From Typha latifolia (taxonomy: Eukaryota > Streptophyta > Magnoliopsida > Poales > Typhaceae): DNA of 64,000 bases. Positions 25,161 through 34,830 of the stretch are shown in pieces. Below the pieces are notes generated by a model. It worked only from the letters and a program-made list of their open reading frames with translations. It did not search any database and was not told where the DNA came from. The stretch's first letter is position 1. The number at the start of each line of letters is the position of its first letter. A program made the position numbers and the translations under genes. The stretch covers positions 13,578,001 to 13,642,000 of the forward strand of contig CM034105.1 of NCBI GenBank assembly GCA_019914945.1. Reading direction: 5' to 3'.

Positions 25161-25497
25161 GATGGCCGTGGCACAGAAGTGGACCATGTGGACCATCGGC
25201 CAACACGTGCCGCAATAGTTTCCATGTCGTAAGAGGAGAGAGAGAAAAAAAATACTTACCTTCGTCTTAGTCGTTGTCGTCGCTAGCTTTCGTCCTCGCC
25301 CGATCTCGCATTGGATGTCCTAGCCCGATGGAGGAGGAAGAGATTGGGCGACGGCGACGGCGACGGATAACTCGATGACAAGGTCAATTGGCGAAACTAC
25401 TAGGAGGAGTGTCGTGTGGCACCTCTCATGCCGCTTGTCGGTATGCTGCTGACACGGCAAGTGTTAACTAGTACGGACATCTATGGAAATGCTTAAA
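25161..25497. mobile_element. copy-1-specific insertion upstream of CNL1
   Basis: Copy 2 reads nearly directly from GTAAC into ATTGTTAGATAAG; copy 1 has about 337 bp between the same landmarks. The insert is more GC-rich than its flanks, with a GGCGACGGCGACGGCGACGG stretch, a GA run and GACACGGCAAGTG-like motifs. A GAAATG direct repeat near both ends could be a target duplication, but I see no clear terminal inverted repeat. A deletion from copy 2 is the alternative. Transposon class unknown. Confidence 0.45.
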
Positions 25498-25863
25498 ATT
25501 GTTAGATAAGCTTTTTCGTAAGTTTGGTAAGCAGTTGACTTGAAATCTTGTGCTGTTTGGGAATGACAGTCCTAATAACTAATGTCTAGCAAATGCAGGG
25601 TGAGGACGCCCACTTATGTCCTTAGTTCACTCATGGCCATGTTCAGATCCACTATGACAGCTCATTATCGTTAATTAATTATATTGTCTACTCGTTTTTG
25701 TTTCATAAAAAAAAAAACCTGCCGTCAACTCATCCTCAACAATTCATCTTTAAAAGAAAGAAGAAGAGCCAAACTTTGTTCTGTTTCATCATCTCTCTGT
25801 TTCTATCCATCTTAATCAAACTTCTCTCCCTCTCATTCTAAATACTCACCTTTTCATTGGTAT

Positions 25864-28800
25864 ATGCCGATGGCGGAGGTGGCAGCGCTCGCAGGAGCAG
25901 GGTGGGTGGTATCTCCCATAGTCACTAAGCTACTCAACGAGGGATTTGCTTACCTCGACGACAAGGGCTTCTCCTGCCTCTGTGGCACTAGCATCACGGA
26001 TAGGTTGGAGAATCTGGAGACAACCATCCTTCCACAATTCCAACTCGTGATCGAGGCTGCAGAGAAGAGCGAGCACAAGACCAAGCTAAAGCGATGGCTG
26101 AAGAAGCTCAAAGATGCTATGTACGAGGCTGAAGATGTGCTGGACTTGTACCAATATCAGCTTCTTGAGAAGAAGGTGCATCTCCTCTCTCATCCCACGC
26201 TTGAACTTTATATGAAATGCGTAGGCAATGTAAAGAAAGGGTTGTTAAAGATTGAGCTAAGAAAAAGTCTGAATAAGTTAGAGAAGATTGTTGTTGAAGC
26301 TAAGACATTTCGTGAACTCTTGGGAATATCAATTAGAAACAATACAACCTATGATTTGAGCAATGGAGAACAACCAAATGTGACCACCTCCCTACCTTCA
26401 TTTCAAGTGTTTGGGCGAGATAAAGATCGTGACGACCTAATAGAAAAATATTTATTGGACACATATGAAGCTTGTCAACCTGAAACGAGCATTGCTAGAA
26501 GAAGCAGCTACTCAGACGTTGTTGCCATTGTTGGCATTGGAGGAGCAGGGAAGACTACTCTTGCACAACTCGTCTATAATGATCAAAGAGTAATCAACCA
26601 TTTTGAAATCAAAATGTGGGTTTGTGTATCACACAAGCTCGATGTCTCTAGGTACATGAAAGAGATGATAGAGTCTGCTACTAAGAGAGAATGTCCTCAG
26701 TTCTCGAGTCTTGAAGCGCTACAAGTCACTCTTCGAGATCTAATAAAATCAAAGAAAGTATTACTTGTATTAGATGATGTTTGGTACAATGAATCAGTTA
26801 TTGAGGCGGAGAGATGGAAGATGCTTGTTGATCCTCTCACTATTGATGGGAAGAGGGGAAGCAAAATCCTGGTGACTGCAAGAACAGAGAATATGCCAGA
26901 GGTCTTACGCCCCAAAAATATTATACAGTTGAAGGATTTAGAAGAGTATGAGTTTATCTCACTTTTCATGCATCATGCTTTTAGTGTCACAAAATTAGAT
27001 GATCAATATCTATTGGAAGATCTCAAGGAGATAGGAAAGGAGATTGTGCGAAAGCTGCATAGATCTCCTTTGGCGGCGAAATCAGTGGGCAGTCAATTGA
27101 GTAAGAGATTGGAAACCGACGTGTGGAAAGCTACTTTAGAGAAAGACAATTTGAATGACATCGCACAAGTTCTATTGTGGAGTTATCAATACCTAGATGC
27201 TCCCCTGCAACGTTGCTTCTCCTATTTTAGTATATTTCCTAAAGGTTATTTATTTGAAAGAGAAAAGATGGTTCACCTATGGATGGCTGAGGGATTCATC
27301 AGTTCCTCAAACAATTGTACAAGAATGGAGGACATAGGAAATGATTATTTTTTTGAGTTATTATCTAGTTCTTTTTTGCAACCTGCTGAGGGTTATTTTG
27401 GCAGTACTAAATATTATAATATGCATGACTTGTTTCATGACTTGGCAGAAAGGATTTCAAAAGAAGATTATCTCAGAATAGAAGATGATCAGGTAACAGA
27501 AATTCCCACAGCAATTCGTGGACTATATGTCTCAGGTGAAAATGTGATAGAAGACAACATCAATTTCAATAAATTAAAAAACTTGCGTACCCTCATAGTT
27601 CATGATCCACTTAGCAATGGTGTCATTGATCATCTTACAGCTGCAATAAAGAAGTTCAAGAAACTACGTGTTCTTCACCTATCATTGAGAAGAATCAAAA
27701 GATTACCCAAATTTGGAGGAAATTTAAAGCATCTACGCTACTTGTATCTCTTTGGCAGTGATACACTTCAGTTGCCTGTATCATTGGGTAAGCTTTACAA
27801 TTTACAACTGCTCAGATGTCCTTTTGCTAATTTACCAAGAAGCCTGAAAAATCTTATCAATCTGCGGTATATCAATCAAGGCATAGGACTCCCATTTCCT
27901 CATATAGGGAGTTTAACTTCTCTCCAAGATTTATCCTATTTTGGTGTGCAGAAGGAGGAGGGGTATGATATAGGCCAGCTAAAGAACCTAAACGACCTCC
28001 GAGGATCGCTAAGCATTTCCAACCTGGAGAATATTGAAGGAAGGGACGAGGCCGTTCAAGCCAATCTAAATGATAAAAAATATCTCGAGAGTTTATGCTT
28101 GGAGTGGGAGAATGATAATGAGAGGGATTGTAGGCCGACGGATTTGGATATGCAGGTGATGGAGGGCCTCCGACCACATCGTAATCTAATAAATTTGTCT
28201 ATCAAAGGCTACAAGTCTCCTACGTATCCCAACTGGTTGCTACGAAGGGGATGCATAGAGAGGCTGAGGTCTCTCAAGCTTGATTGCTGCACTTCCTTGA
28301 AAGATCTTCCACCCATGAGCAAATTGTTTCTTCGTTGCGAGGAACTGGAAATCTGTGATCTCCCCAACCTCAGGACGCTTCCTTTACTTCCCGAGCGTCT
28401 TAAGAGACTGGTGATACGTAAATGTCAGTTACTTGTGTTTGTCTCCGAGGAAGAGCTAAGGAAGAGTGTCGACAAAAAGAAATCTATAATGACCATTGTA
28501 CGAAGTTGTCGACTCAACGGAAGACTGGAAATCATGGGAGACATGGAGGATTTCATAAGAACAGAACTAGCAAATGATTGTTTGGAAGTCAAAAGATTGA
28601 TAGAATCTGAGAAGCTCGATGCAATGGAAGATTTTCAGACACTTGCAGTCGCCTTGCAGAGTTCCGACGAATTGCCAACGCAAATGGAAATGGATCATCT
28701 TTGGAAGGCCTACTGCTGTTGTCAAGAACAGAGAGTAGAAGCTATCTTTGGGAGGCGTGAGAAGAGCGAATTGATCTTGCCCTCATCCCTTCAAAATTTG

Positions 28801-29892
28801 GAGATAGGGTACTGCAATATCACAGATGGGGCACTCTCTCGATCCCTAGGAACTCTGGCTTCTCTCAAATCCTTGGACTTATTTTGCATCAGGACAATAA
28901 CAACCCTTCCATCCGAGGAGATCCTTCATCATTTGACGGCATTAACTGATCTACTAATTAACGAATGCCATTGGCTTAAATCGCTGGGAGGTTTACATGC
29001 CCTTCTGTCCTTGGAAAGTCTCGTGATCTCCTCTTGCCCCTGCTTGGAGTTGGAGACAATGACGCCAGGTGAAGGTGGTGGTAGGAGCATCTTTCCACCT
29101 TCGCTCAAAACCCTCTCTATCTACGAATGCATGAGCATGAGCTACATCGTCGCCGGAGATCTACCCAAACTCGTCAGCCTTAGCCTGCAAAACTGTCGAT
29201 CCCTAGCATCTCTTTCACTGTCTTGCTTGAGTGCACTCACGACGTTGGAGATCAGAAATTGCCCAGAGCTTTCTAAACTGGAATGCTCCCAAGGCGCACT
29301 TGGCTCCTTGGAGAAGATAACAATTCTAAAAGTCCCAAAGCTCGTGTCAATCTCTTCTCCTTCCTCCGAGGCCGTCGACTTGTCATCGTGCAAGGAGCTT
29401 GAAATCAGCAATTCCGCAACACTCGCAAGTAGTAGTAACTTCCTTCCCGGTTTAAGGAGCTTGAAATTGTCTTCTTCCTCCGAAGCATCCTTCCATGACG
29501 ATGCCTTCAAATCTCTCACCTCCCTCGAGACTCTGGTCTTGTGGGATTGCGAAGTCCAGTCTCTGCCAAGGAGCTTGAGGAGCCTCCCCTCCCTTAAGAC
29601 ACTAGGGTTAGATCGCTGCCCACAAATCTCATCGCTGTCGTCGAATTTGCCAGAGTCGCTCGAAGAACTCTCTCTAACAAGCTGCCCCAGTATCTCGTCC
29701 TTATCCGATCTGCCTATGTCGCTCCGTATGCTAAATTTGGAATTTTGCCCTATCTCATCACTGCCGGATCTGCCAGAGTCGCTCATGCGTATTGAAATAG
29801 CCGAATGCCCAGTCTTGGAGGAGCGATGTCGAAGACCTAACGGTGAGGATTGGCCCAAGATCGCCCGTATTCCTCAGAGATCTATCCGGTGA
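25864..29892 (+). CDS. CNL-type NB-LRR disease resistance protein (RGA-like), CNL1
   Basis: A single uninterrupted exon encodes 1342 residues. Start MPMAEVAALAGAG; the ATG two codons later is an alternative start. An Rx-type N-terminal coiled coil (about 1-180) holds the EDVID-like AEDVLDLY (E90). The NB-ARC follows: P-loop GIGGAGKTT (224-232), kinase-2 LLVLDDVW (300-307), RNBS-B GSKILVTART (about 332-341), a GLPL-region variant SPLAAKS, RNBS-D starting RCFSYFSIFPKG (450), and MHDL (520-523). LRRs run from about residue 560 to the end, interrupted by a charged non-LRR segment at about 862-975. The late repeats read as regular SLPDLPESL-type units. CNLs are cytosolic immune receptors that sense pathogen effectors and trigger cell death. 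All nucleotide-binding motifs are intact, so this copy looks functional. It is the upstream member of a tandem pair. Confidence 0.93.
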   Translation: MPMAEVAALAGAGWVVSPIVTKLLNEGFAYLDDKGFSCLCGTSITDRLENLETTILPQFQLVIEAAEKSEHKTKLKRWLKKLKDAMYEAEDVLDLYQYQLLEKKVHLLSHPTLELYMKCVGNVKKGLLKIELRKSLNKLEKIVVEAKTFRELLGISIRNNTTYDLSNGEQPNVTTSLPSFQVFGRDKDRDDLIEKYLLDTYEACQPETSIARRSSYSDVVAIVGIGGAGKTTLAQLVYNDQRVINHFEIKMWVCVSHKLDVSRYMKEMIESATKRECPQFSSLEALQVTLRDLIKSKKVLLVLDDVWYNESVIEAERWKMLVDPLTIDGKRGSKILVTARTENMPEVLRPKNIIQLKDLEEYEFISLFMHHAFSVTKLDDQYLLEDLKEIGKEIVRKLHRSPLAAKSVGSQLSKRLETDVWKATLEKDNLNDIAQVLLWSYQYLDAPLQRCFSYFSIFPKGYLFEREKMVHLWMAEGFISSSNNCTRMEDIGNDYFFELLSSSFLQPAEGYFGSTKYYNMHDLFHDLAERISKEDYLRIEDDQVTEIPTAIRGLYVSGENVIEDNINFNKLKNLRTLIVHDPLSNGVIDHLTAAIKKFKKLRVLHLSLRRIKRLPKFGGNLKHLRYLYLFGSDTLQLPVSLGKLYNLQLLRCPFANLPRSLKNLINLRYINQGIGLPFPHIGSLTSLQDLSYFGVQKEEGYDIGQLKNLNDLRGSLSISNLENIEGRDEAVQANLNDKKYLESLCLEWENDNERDCRPTDLDMQVMEGLRPHRNLINLSIKGYKSPTYPNWLLRRGCIERLRSLKLDCCTSLKDLPPMSKLFLRCEELEICDLPNLRTLPLLPERLKRLVIRKCQLLVFVSEEELRKSVDKKKSIMTIVRSCRLNGRLEIMGDMEDFIRTELANDCLEVKRLIESEKLDAMEDFQTLAVALQSSDELPTQMEMDHLWKAYCCCQEQRVEAIFGRREKSELILPSSLQNLEIGYCNITDGALSRSLGTLASLKSLDLFCIRTITTLPSEEILHHLTALTDLLINECHWLKSLGGLHALLSLESLVISSCPCLELETMTPGEGGGRSIFPPSLKTLSIYECMSMSYIVAGDLPKLVSLSLQNCRSLASLSLSCLSALTTLEIRNCPELSKLECSQGALGSLEKITILKVPKLVSISSPSSEAVDLSSCKELEISNSATLASSSNFLPGLRSLKLSSSSEASFHDDAFKSLTSLETLVLWDCEVQSLPRSLRSLPSLKTLGLDRCPQISSLSSNLPESLEELSLTSCPSISSLSDLPMSLRMLNLEFCPISSLPDLPESLMRIEIAECPVLEERCRRPNGEDWPKIARIPQRSIR

Positions 29893-30900
29893 GACATAGA
29901 TAGATCCAAGAAGCACGTTTGAAGCTTCTCTTCTTCCTCCTCTACTGCTGCTGCTCTGCGACAGTGGTAACCACTTCCTCCTCCTTAATTTGTTATTTAT
30001 TCCGAATCTAGTCCCTGTCCTTGTCCCTCTCTATATTGTTAGATAAGTTTCTTGATTAATTATTCATCCACCAGATCATACAAGTTACTTGATGTTAATT
30101 ATGCTTAAAAATATGATTTGGTTCAGGATCTACTCGTGCTAGAAAACAATATATTCAAAGACCCTCTAGTGCTTGTTATCATGGTTTCTCATTATTCTAT
30201 TATGCATGGCTTTAGGGCGTCAAGTGTGTGGTCTAGTCATGATCCTGTTGGGAAAGAAATAATTACCCTTATTCTGTTGTCCTAATTCTATTTTTCCTTA
30301 TACCATGTCATGACGATGACCTACCCCACGAGCTGACAGAGGATCAAAGCATTGTTGCTGCTCTTTCTTTTTATTTTTATATTTTATTTTGTTTTAAGAA
30401 GAGAAAGATGGATTTGGTGTTATAATCAAATCCAGTGAGCTCTGTTTCCACTGTATCCCAGGGATTAGCGGCGGCAAAGATCTTACAATGTCCATGGTAT
30501 GTCGAAGTGTCCGTATTTTCTATTGGGCGTGTTTTGAGTCGTTCGACAGACGTGATGAAATACGTAACTGATATTGTTAGATAAGCTGCTTTCTTTTTTT
30601 TTAAAAGTAGATGAGCAGTTGACTTAGAAATCTTGTGCTGTTTGAGAACGACGGTTCTAATAACTGATGTCTAGCAAATGCAAGTTGAGGACGCACGCCC
30701 ACTTATGTCCTTAATTAATTCACTCATGGCAGCTCATTAATTGTACACGTCAATCGTTAATTAATTGTACACGTCTACTCATCCTCAATAATTCATCGTT
30801 GAGGAAAGAAGACGAGCCAAAAGTCTCTGTTTCTATCTATCTCGACCAATAATCTTCTCTCCCTCCCCCCCCCTCTCAATCCTCACCTTTTCATTGCTAT
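29893..30900. other. spacer between the two CNL genes (duplication junction)
   Basis: Holds the CNL1 3' flank up to about 30150, then directly the upstream part of copy 2. The join lies at GAAAACAATATATTCAAAG near 30141-30160. No independent gene. CT-rich leader-like sequence lies at 30850-30880, immediately before the CNL2 start. Confidence 0.6.
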
Positions 30901-33900
30901 ATGCCAATGGCGGAGATGGCAGCGCTCGCAGGTGCAGGGTGGGTGGTATCTCCCATAGTTACTAGGCTACTCAATGAGGGATTTTCTTACCTCCACGACA
31001 AGGGCCTCTCTTGCCTCGGTGGTATCAGCATCACGGATAGGCTGGAGAATTTGGAGACAACCATCCTTCCACAATTCCAACTTGTGATCGAGGCTGCAGA
31101 AAAGAGCGAGCACAAGACCAAGCTAAAGCGATGGCTGAAGAAGCTCAAAGATGCTATGTACGAGGCTAAAGATGTGCTGGACTTGTACCAATATCAGCTT
31201 CTTGAGAAGAAGGTGCATCTCCTCTCTCATCCCACGCCTAAATTTTATCTAAAATGCATAGGCAATGTAAAGAAAGGGTTGTTAAAGATTGAGCTAAGAA
31301 AAAGTTTGAATAAGTTAGAGAAGATTGTTGTTGAAGCCAAGACATTTCGTGAACTCTTGGGAATATCAATTAGAAACAACATAACCTCTGATTTGAGCAA
31401 CGAAGAACAACCAAATGTGACCACCTCCCTACCTCCACTTCAAGTGTTTGGGCGAGACAAAGATCGTGACAACTTAATAGATAAATATTTATTGGACACA
31501 TCTGAGGCTTGTCAACCTGAGACAAGCACCACTAGAAGAAGCTACTCGAATGTTATTGCCATTGTTGGCATTGGAGGGGCCGGTAAAACTACTCTTGCAC
31601 AACTCGTCTACAATGATCAAAGAGTAATCAATCATTTTGAAATCAAGACGTGGGTCTGTGTGTCACGCAAGCTCAATGTCGCTAGGCACATGAGGGAGAT
31701 GATAGAGTCTACCAAGAGAGAATGCCCTCAGTTCTCGAGTCTTGAAGCGCTACAAGGCACTCTTCTAGATCTAATAAAATCAAAGAAGGTATTGCTTGTA
31801 TTAGACGATGTTTGGTACGAAAAATCTGAGGCGGAGGAATGGAAGAAGCTTATTGACCCTCTTGCTATTTATGGTAAAAGGGGAAGCAAAATCATGGTGA
31901 CTACAAGAGCAGAGAATATACCAGAGGTCCTATGCCCCAAAAATATCATGAAATTGAAGGATCTAGGAGAGGATGAGTTTATGTCACTTTTCATGCATCA
32001 TGCTTTTAGGGGCACAAAATTAGATGATCAGCATCTACAGAGAGATCTCGAAGAGGTAGGAAAGAAAATTGTGCGAAAGCTGTATAAATCTCCTTTGGCG
32101 GCGAAAGCTGTAGGCAGTCAATTGAGTAAGAGATTGGAAATCGACATGTGGAAAGCTACTTTAGAGAGAGACAATTTGAGTGACATTGCACAAATTCTAC
32201 TGTGGAGTTACCAACACCTAGATGCTCCCCTACAACGCTGCTTCTCTTATTTTAGTCTATTTCCTAAAGGTTATACGTTTGAAAGGAAAAGGATGGTTCA
32301 CCTATGGATGGCTGAGGGATTCATCAGTTCCCCAAACAATAGTATGAGAACAGAGGACATAGGAAATGATTACTTTTCTAAGTTAGTATCTAGTTCTTTT
32401 CTGCAACCAACTGAGGGTAGTACTTGGTATTATAATATGCATGATTTATTTCACGACTTGGCAGAAAGGGTTTCAGAAGAAGAGTATTTTAGAATAGAGG
32501 ATGATCAGGTGAAAGAAATCCCTACGACAATTCGCCATCTATATGTCTCGGGTGGAAGTGTGATAGAAGACAACATCAGTTTCAATAAATTAGAAAACTT
32601 GCGTACTCTCATAGTTTCTGGTTCACTTACAAATGGTGCCATTGATCATCTTACAGCTGCAATAAAGAAGTTTAAGAAACTACGTGTTCTTCAACTATCC
32701 TTGGGAAGAATCAAAAGATTATCCAAATTTGTAGGAGATTTAAAGCATCTACGCTACTTATATCTCTATAATGATGATAGGATTGAGTTGCCGGTATCAT
32801 TAGGTAAGCTTTACAATTTACAATTATTGGAATGTCCTTCTGTTAATTTACCAAGAAGTATGAAAAATCTTATCAATTTGCGGCATTTCAAGCAAGATGA
32901 TACAGAATACAGAGGACTATCATTACCTCATATAGGGAGCTTAACTTCTCTCCAAAATTTATGCCAGTTTGACATAAAGAAGGAGGAAGGTTATGATATA
33001 GGTCAGCTAAAGAACCTAAACGAGCTCCGAGGATCACTAAATATTTCCAATTTGGGCAATGTTGAAAGCAATGACGAGGCCATTAAAGCCAATCTAAAAG
33101 ACAAGAAACATCTCGAGAGTTTGTGCTTGGAGTGGGAGAATGATAATGGGAGGGACTGTAGGACGATGGATTTGGATATGCAGGTGCTGGAGGGCCTCCA
33201 ACCACATCGTAATCTAATAAATTTGTCTATTAAAGGCTACAAGTCTCCTACGTATCCCAACTGGTTGCTACGAAGGGGATGCATAGAGAAGCTGAGGTCT
33301 CTCGAACTTACAAGGTGCACTTTCTTAGCAGATCTTCCACCCATGAGCAAATTGCTTCTTCGTTGCGAGGAACTGAACATTTTTGATCTCCCCAACCTCA
33401 ATACGCTTCCTTTACTTCCTGAGAGTCTTAAGAGTCTGGTGATATATGAATGTCAATCCCTAGTATTTGTCACAGAGGAAGAGCTAGAGAAGATTGACGG
33501 CAAAAAGAAATCTATAATGACCACTATACGAAGTTGTCAACTCAACACAAAACTGCAAATCATGGGAGACATTGAAGGTTATATAAGAAGAAATCTAGCA
33601 GGTGATTGTTTGTCAGTCAAGACATTGATGGAATCTGAGGAGCTAGACGTAACAACAGATTTCCAGACACTTTCGGCTGCCCTGCAGAGTTCTGACGGAT
33701 TGTCGATGCAAATGGAAGTGGATCGTCTTTGGAAGGCCTACTGCTGTTGTCAAGAGCAGAGAATAGAAGCTATCTTTGGGAGGCGTAAGAAGAGCGAATT
33801 GATCTTGCCCTCCTCGCTTCAAAATTTGAGGATAGTGCACTGCAATATCACAGACGGGGCACTATCTCAATGCCTAGCAAAGTTGACTTCTCTTAAATTC

Positions 33901-34830
33901 TTGGAGTTAAACATCAGGACAATAACAACCCTTCCATCTGAAGAGATCCTACATCATTTGATGGCATTAACTGATCTAACTATTCGTCACTGCCATTGGC
34001 TTAAATCACTCGGGGGTTTACATGCCCTTCTGTCCTTGAAGAAACTCAAAATCTACTCCTGCCCCTGCTTGGAGTTGGAGATAATGATGCCAGCTAGTGA
34101 GGATGGTGGTAGGGATATCCTTCCACGTTCGCTTGAATGCCTCTCTATCTCCGAATGCGTAAGCATGAGCTACGTCGTCGTTGGTGATCTACCCAGCCTC
34201 CTCAGCCTTCGCTTGAAAAATTGTCGATCCCTAGCATCTCTTTCACTGTCTCGCCTCAGAGCACTCACGAGGTTGATGATCATAAATTGCTCAGAGCTTT
34301 CTGCACTGAAATTCTCCCAAGGCGCACTTGGCTCTTTGGAGAAGTTAACAATTATGGACGTCCCAAAACTCGTGTCAGTTTCTTCTCTCTCCGAGGCTGT
34401 CGACTTGTCATTGTTTAAGGAGCTTCAAATCAGCAATTCTGCAACACTTGCAACGATGCTGCTCTCAAGTAGTAGTAATTTTGTTCCCAGTTTAAGGAAC
34501 TTGTCTTTGTATCTTTCCCCCGAAGCATCCTTCCATGAAGATGCCTTCAACTGTCTCACCTCCCTCGAGAATCTGGTCCTGTCGAATTGCAAAATCCAAT
34601 CTCTGCCAAGGAGCTTGAATCTAGTCCTCCTCTTAATTGAGTACTTCTCTCTTCTTGCATGCATGCCAAACAATTCGTCAAGTTTAATGTTGAATAAGTT
34701 TCTTGAGATAATTCATTAATGATTAATTATTCTTCCAATCATACAAATTGCTTCATGCTAGTTATGCTTAAAAATATGATTTGGTTCAGGATCTAGCTGT
34801 GCTAGAAAATAATACGTTGAAGTTTGTCTG
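30151..34830 (+). repeat. tandem segmental duplication, copy 2 (contains CNL2)
   Basis: Head-to-tail second copy of the unit at 24606-30150. It lacks the 337-bp upstream insert, about 47 bp near its left end, and 427 bp at the 3' end of the gene. Similarity to copy 1 persists past the CNL2 stop (GCTTAAAAATATGATTTGGT, then GTGCTAGAAAA) and fades near 34830. Confidence 0.85.
30901..34719 (+). CDS. CNL-type NB-LRR protein, CNL2, C-terminally truncated paralogue
   Basis: A single open exon of 1272 residues, collinear with CNL1 from the start (MPMAEMAALAGAG). It keeps the P-loop GIGGAGKTT (223-231), kinase-2 LLVLDDVW (298-305), RNBS-B GSKIMVTTRA, RNBS-D RCFSYFSLFPKG and MHDL (513-516). Two things differ. 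The EDVID-like motif reads AKDVLD, with Lys at residue 90 where CNL1 has Glu. The last complete shared LRR ends at QSLPRSLN; after that about 33 residues (LVLLLIEYFSLLACMPNNSS ...) replace the roughly 105 C-terminal residues of CNL1. DNA comparison shows that this tail is former 3' flank brought into frame by a 427-bp deletion at 34617/34618. The product may still signal, or be a decoy, a sensor with altered recognition, or an early pseudogene. No internal stop or frameshift is seen. Confidence 0.88.
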   Translation: MPMAEMAALAGAGWVVSPIVTRLLNEGFSYLHDKGLSCLGGISITDRLENLETTILPQFQLVIEAAEKSEHKTKLKRWLKKLKDAMYEAKDVLDLYQYQLLEKKVHLLSHPTPKFYLKCIGNVKKGLLKIELRKSLNKLEKIVVEAKTFRELLGISIRNNITSDLSNEEQPNVTTSLPPLQVFGRDKDRDNLIDKYLLDTSEACQPETSTTRRSYSNVIAIVGIGGAGKTTLAQLVYNDQRVINHFEIKTWVCVSRKLNVARHMREMIESTKRECPQFSSLEALQGTLLDLIKSKKVLLVLDDVWYEKSEAEEWKKLIDPLAIYGKRGSKIMVTTRAENIPEVLCPKNIMKLKDLGEDEFMSLFMHHAFRGTKLDDQHLQRDLEEVGKKIVRKLYKSPLAAKAVGSQLSKRLEIDMWKATLERDNLSDIAQILLWSYQHLDAPLQRCFSYFSLFPKGYTFERKRMVHLWMAEGFISSPNNSMRTEDIGNDYFSKLVSSSFLQPTEGSTWYYNMHDLFHDLAERVSEEEYFRIEDDQVKEIPTTIRHLYVSGGSVIEDNISFNKLENLRTLIVSGSLTNGAIDHLTAAIKKFKKLRVLQLSLGRIKRLSKFVGDLKHLRYLYLYNDDRIELPVSLGKLYNLQLLECPSVNLPRSMKNLINLRHFKQDDTEYRGLSLPHIGSLTSLQNLCQFDIKKEEGYDIGQLKNLNELRGSLNISNLGNVESNDEAIKANLKDKKHLESLCLEWENDNGRDCRTMDLDMQVLEGLQPHRNLINLSIKGYKSPTYPNWLLRRGCIEKLRSLELTRCTFLADLPPMSKLLLRCEELNIFDLPNLNTLPLLPESLKSLVIYECQSLVFVTEEELEKIDGKKKSIMTTIRSCQLNTKLQIMGDIEGYIRRNLAGDCLSVKTLMESEELDVTTDFQTLSAALQSSDGLSMQMEVDRLWKAYCCCQEQRIEAIFGRRKKSELILPSSLQNLRIVHCNITDGALSQCLAKLTSLKFLELNIRTITTLPSEEILHHLMALTDLTIRHCHWLKSLGGLHALLSLKKLKIYSCPCLELEIMMPASEDGGRDILPRSLECLSISECVSMSYVVVGDLPSLLSLRLKNCRSLASLSLSRLRALTRLMIINCSELSALKFSQGALGSLEKLTIMDVPKLVSVSSLSEAVDLSLFKELQISNSATLATMLLSSSSNFVPSLRNLSLYLSPEASFHEDAFNCLTSLENLVLSNCKIQSLPRSLNLVLLLIEYFSLLACMPNNSSSLMLNKFLEIIH

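Larger units (their letters stand above)
24606..30150 (+). repeat. tandem segmental duplication, copy 1 (contains CNL1)
   Basis: Copy 1 begins at ATATTCAAAGACC (24606). It includes about 1.25 kb of upstream sequence, the CNL1 gene and its 3' flank, ending near 30150. The same order of landmarks recurs in copy 2: CTCTAGTGCTTGTTATC, then GTGTGGTCT and CATGATCCT, TTACAATGTCCATGGTATGT, the CNL ORF, and GCTTAAAAATATGATTTGGT. Copy 1 is longer upstream because it holds about 337 bp (25161-25497) that copy 2 lacks, plus smaller indels. Confidence 0.85.

Noticed and set aside
29142..29858. 238-residue minus-strand ORF opposite the CNL1 LRR end
   Set aside because: Antisense shadow of a well-supported gene; its sequence mirrors repeated Ser/Leu codons of the LRRs.
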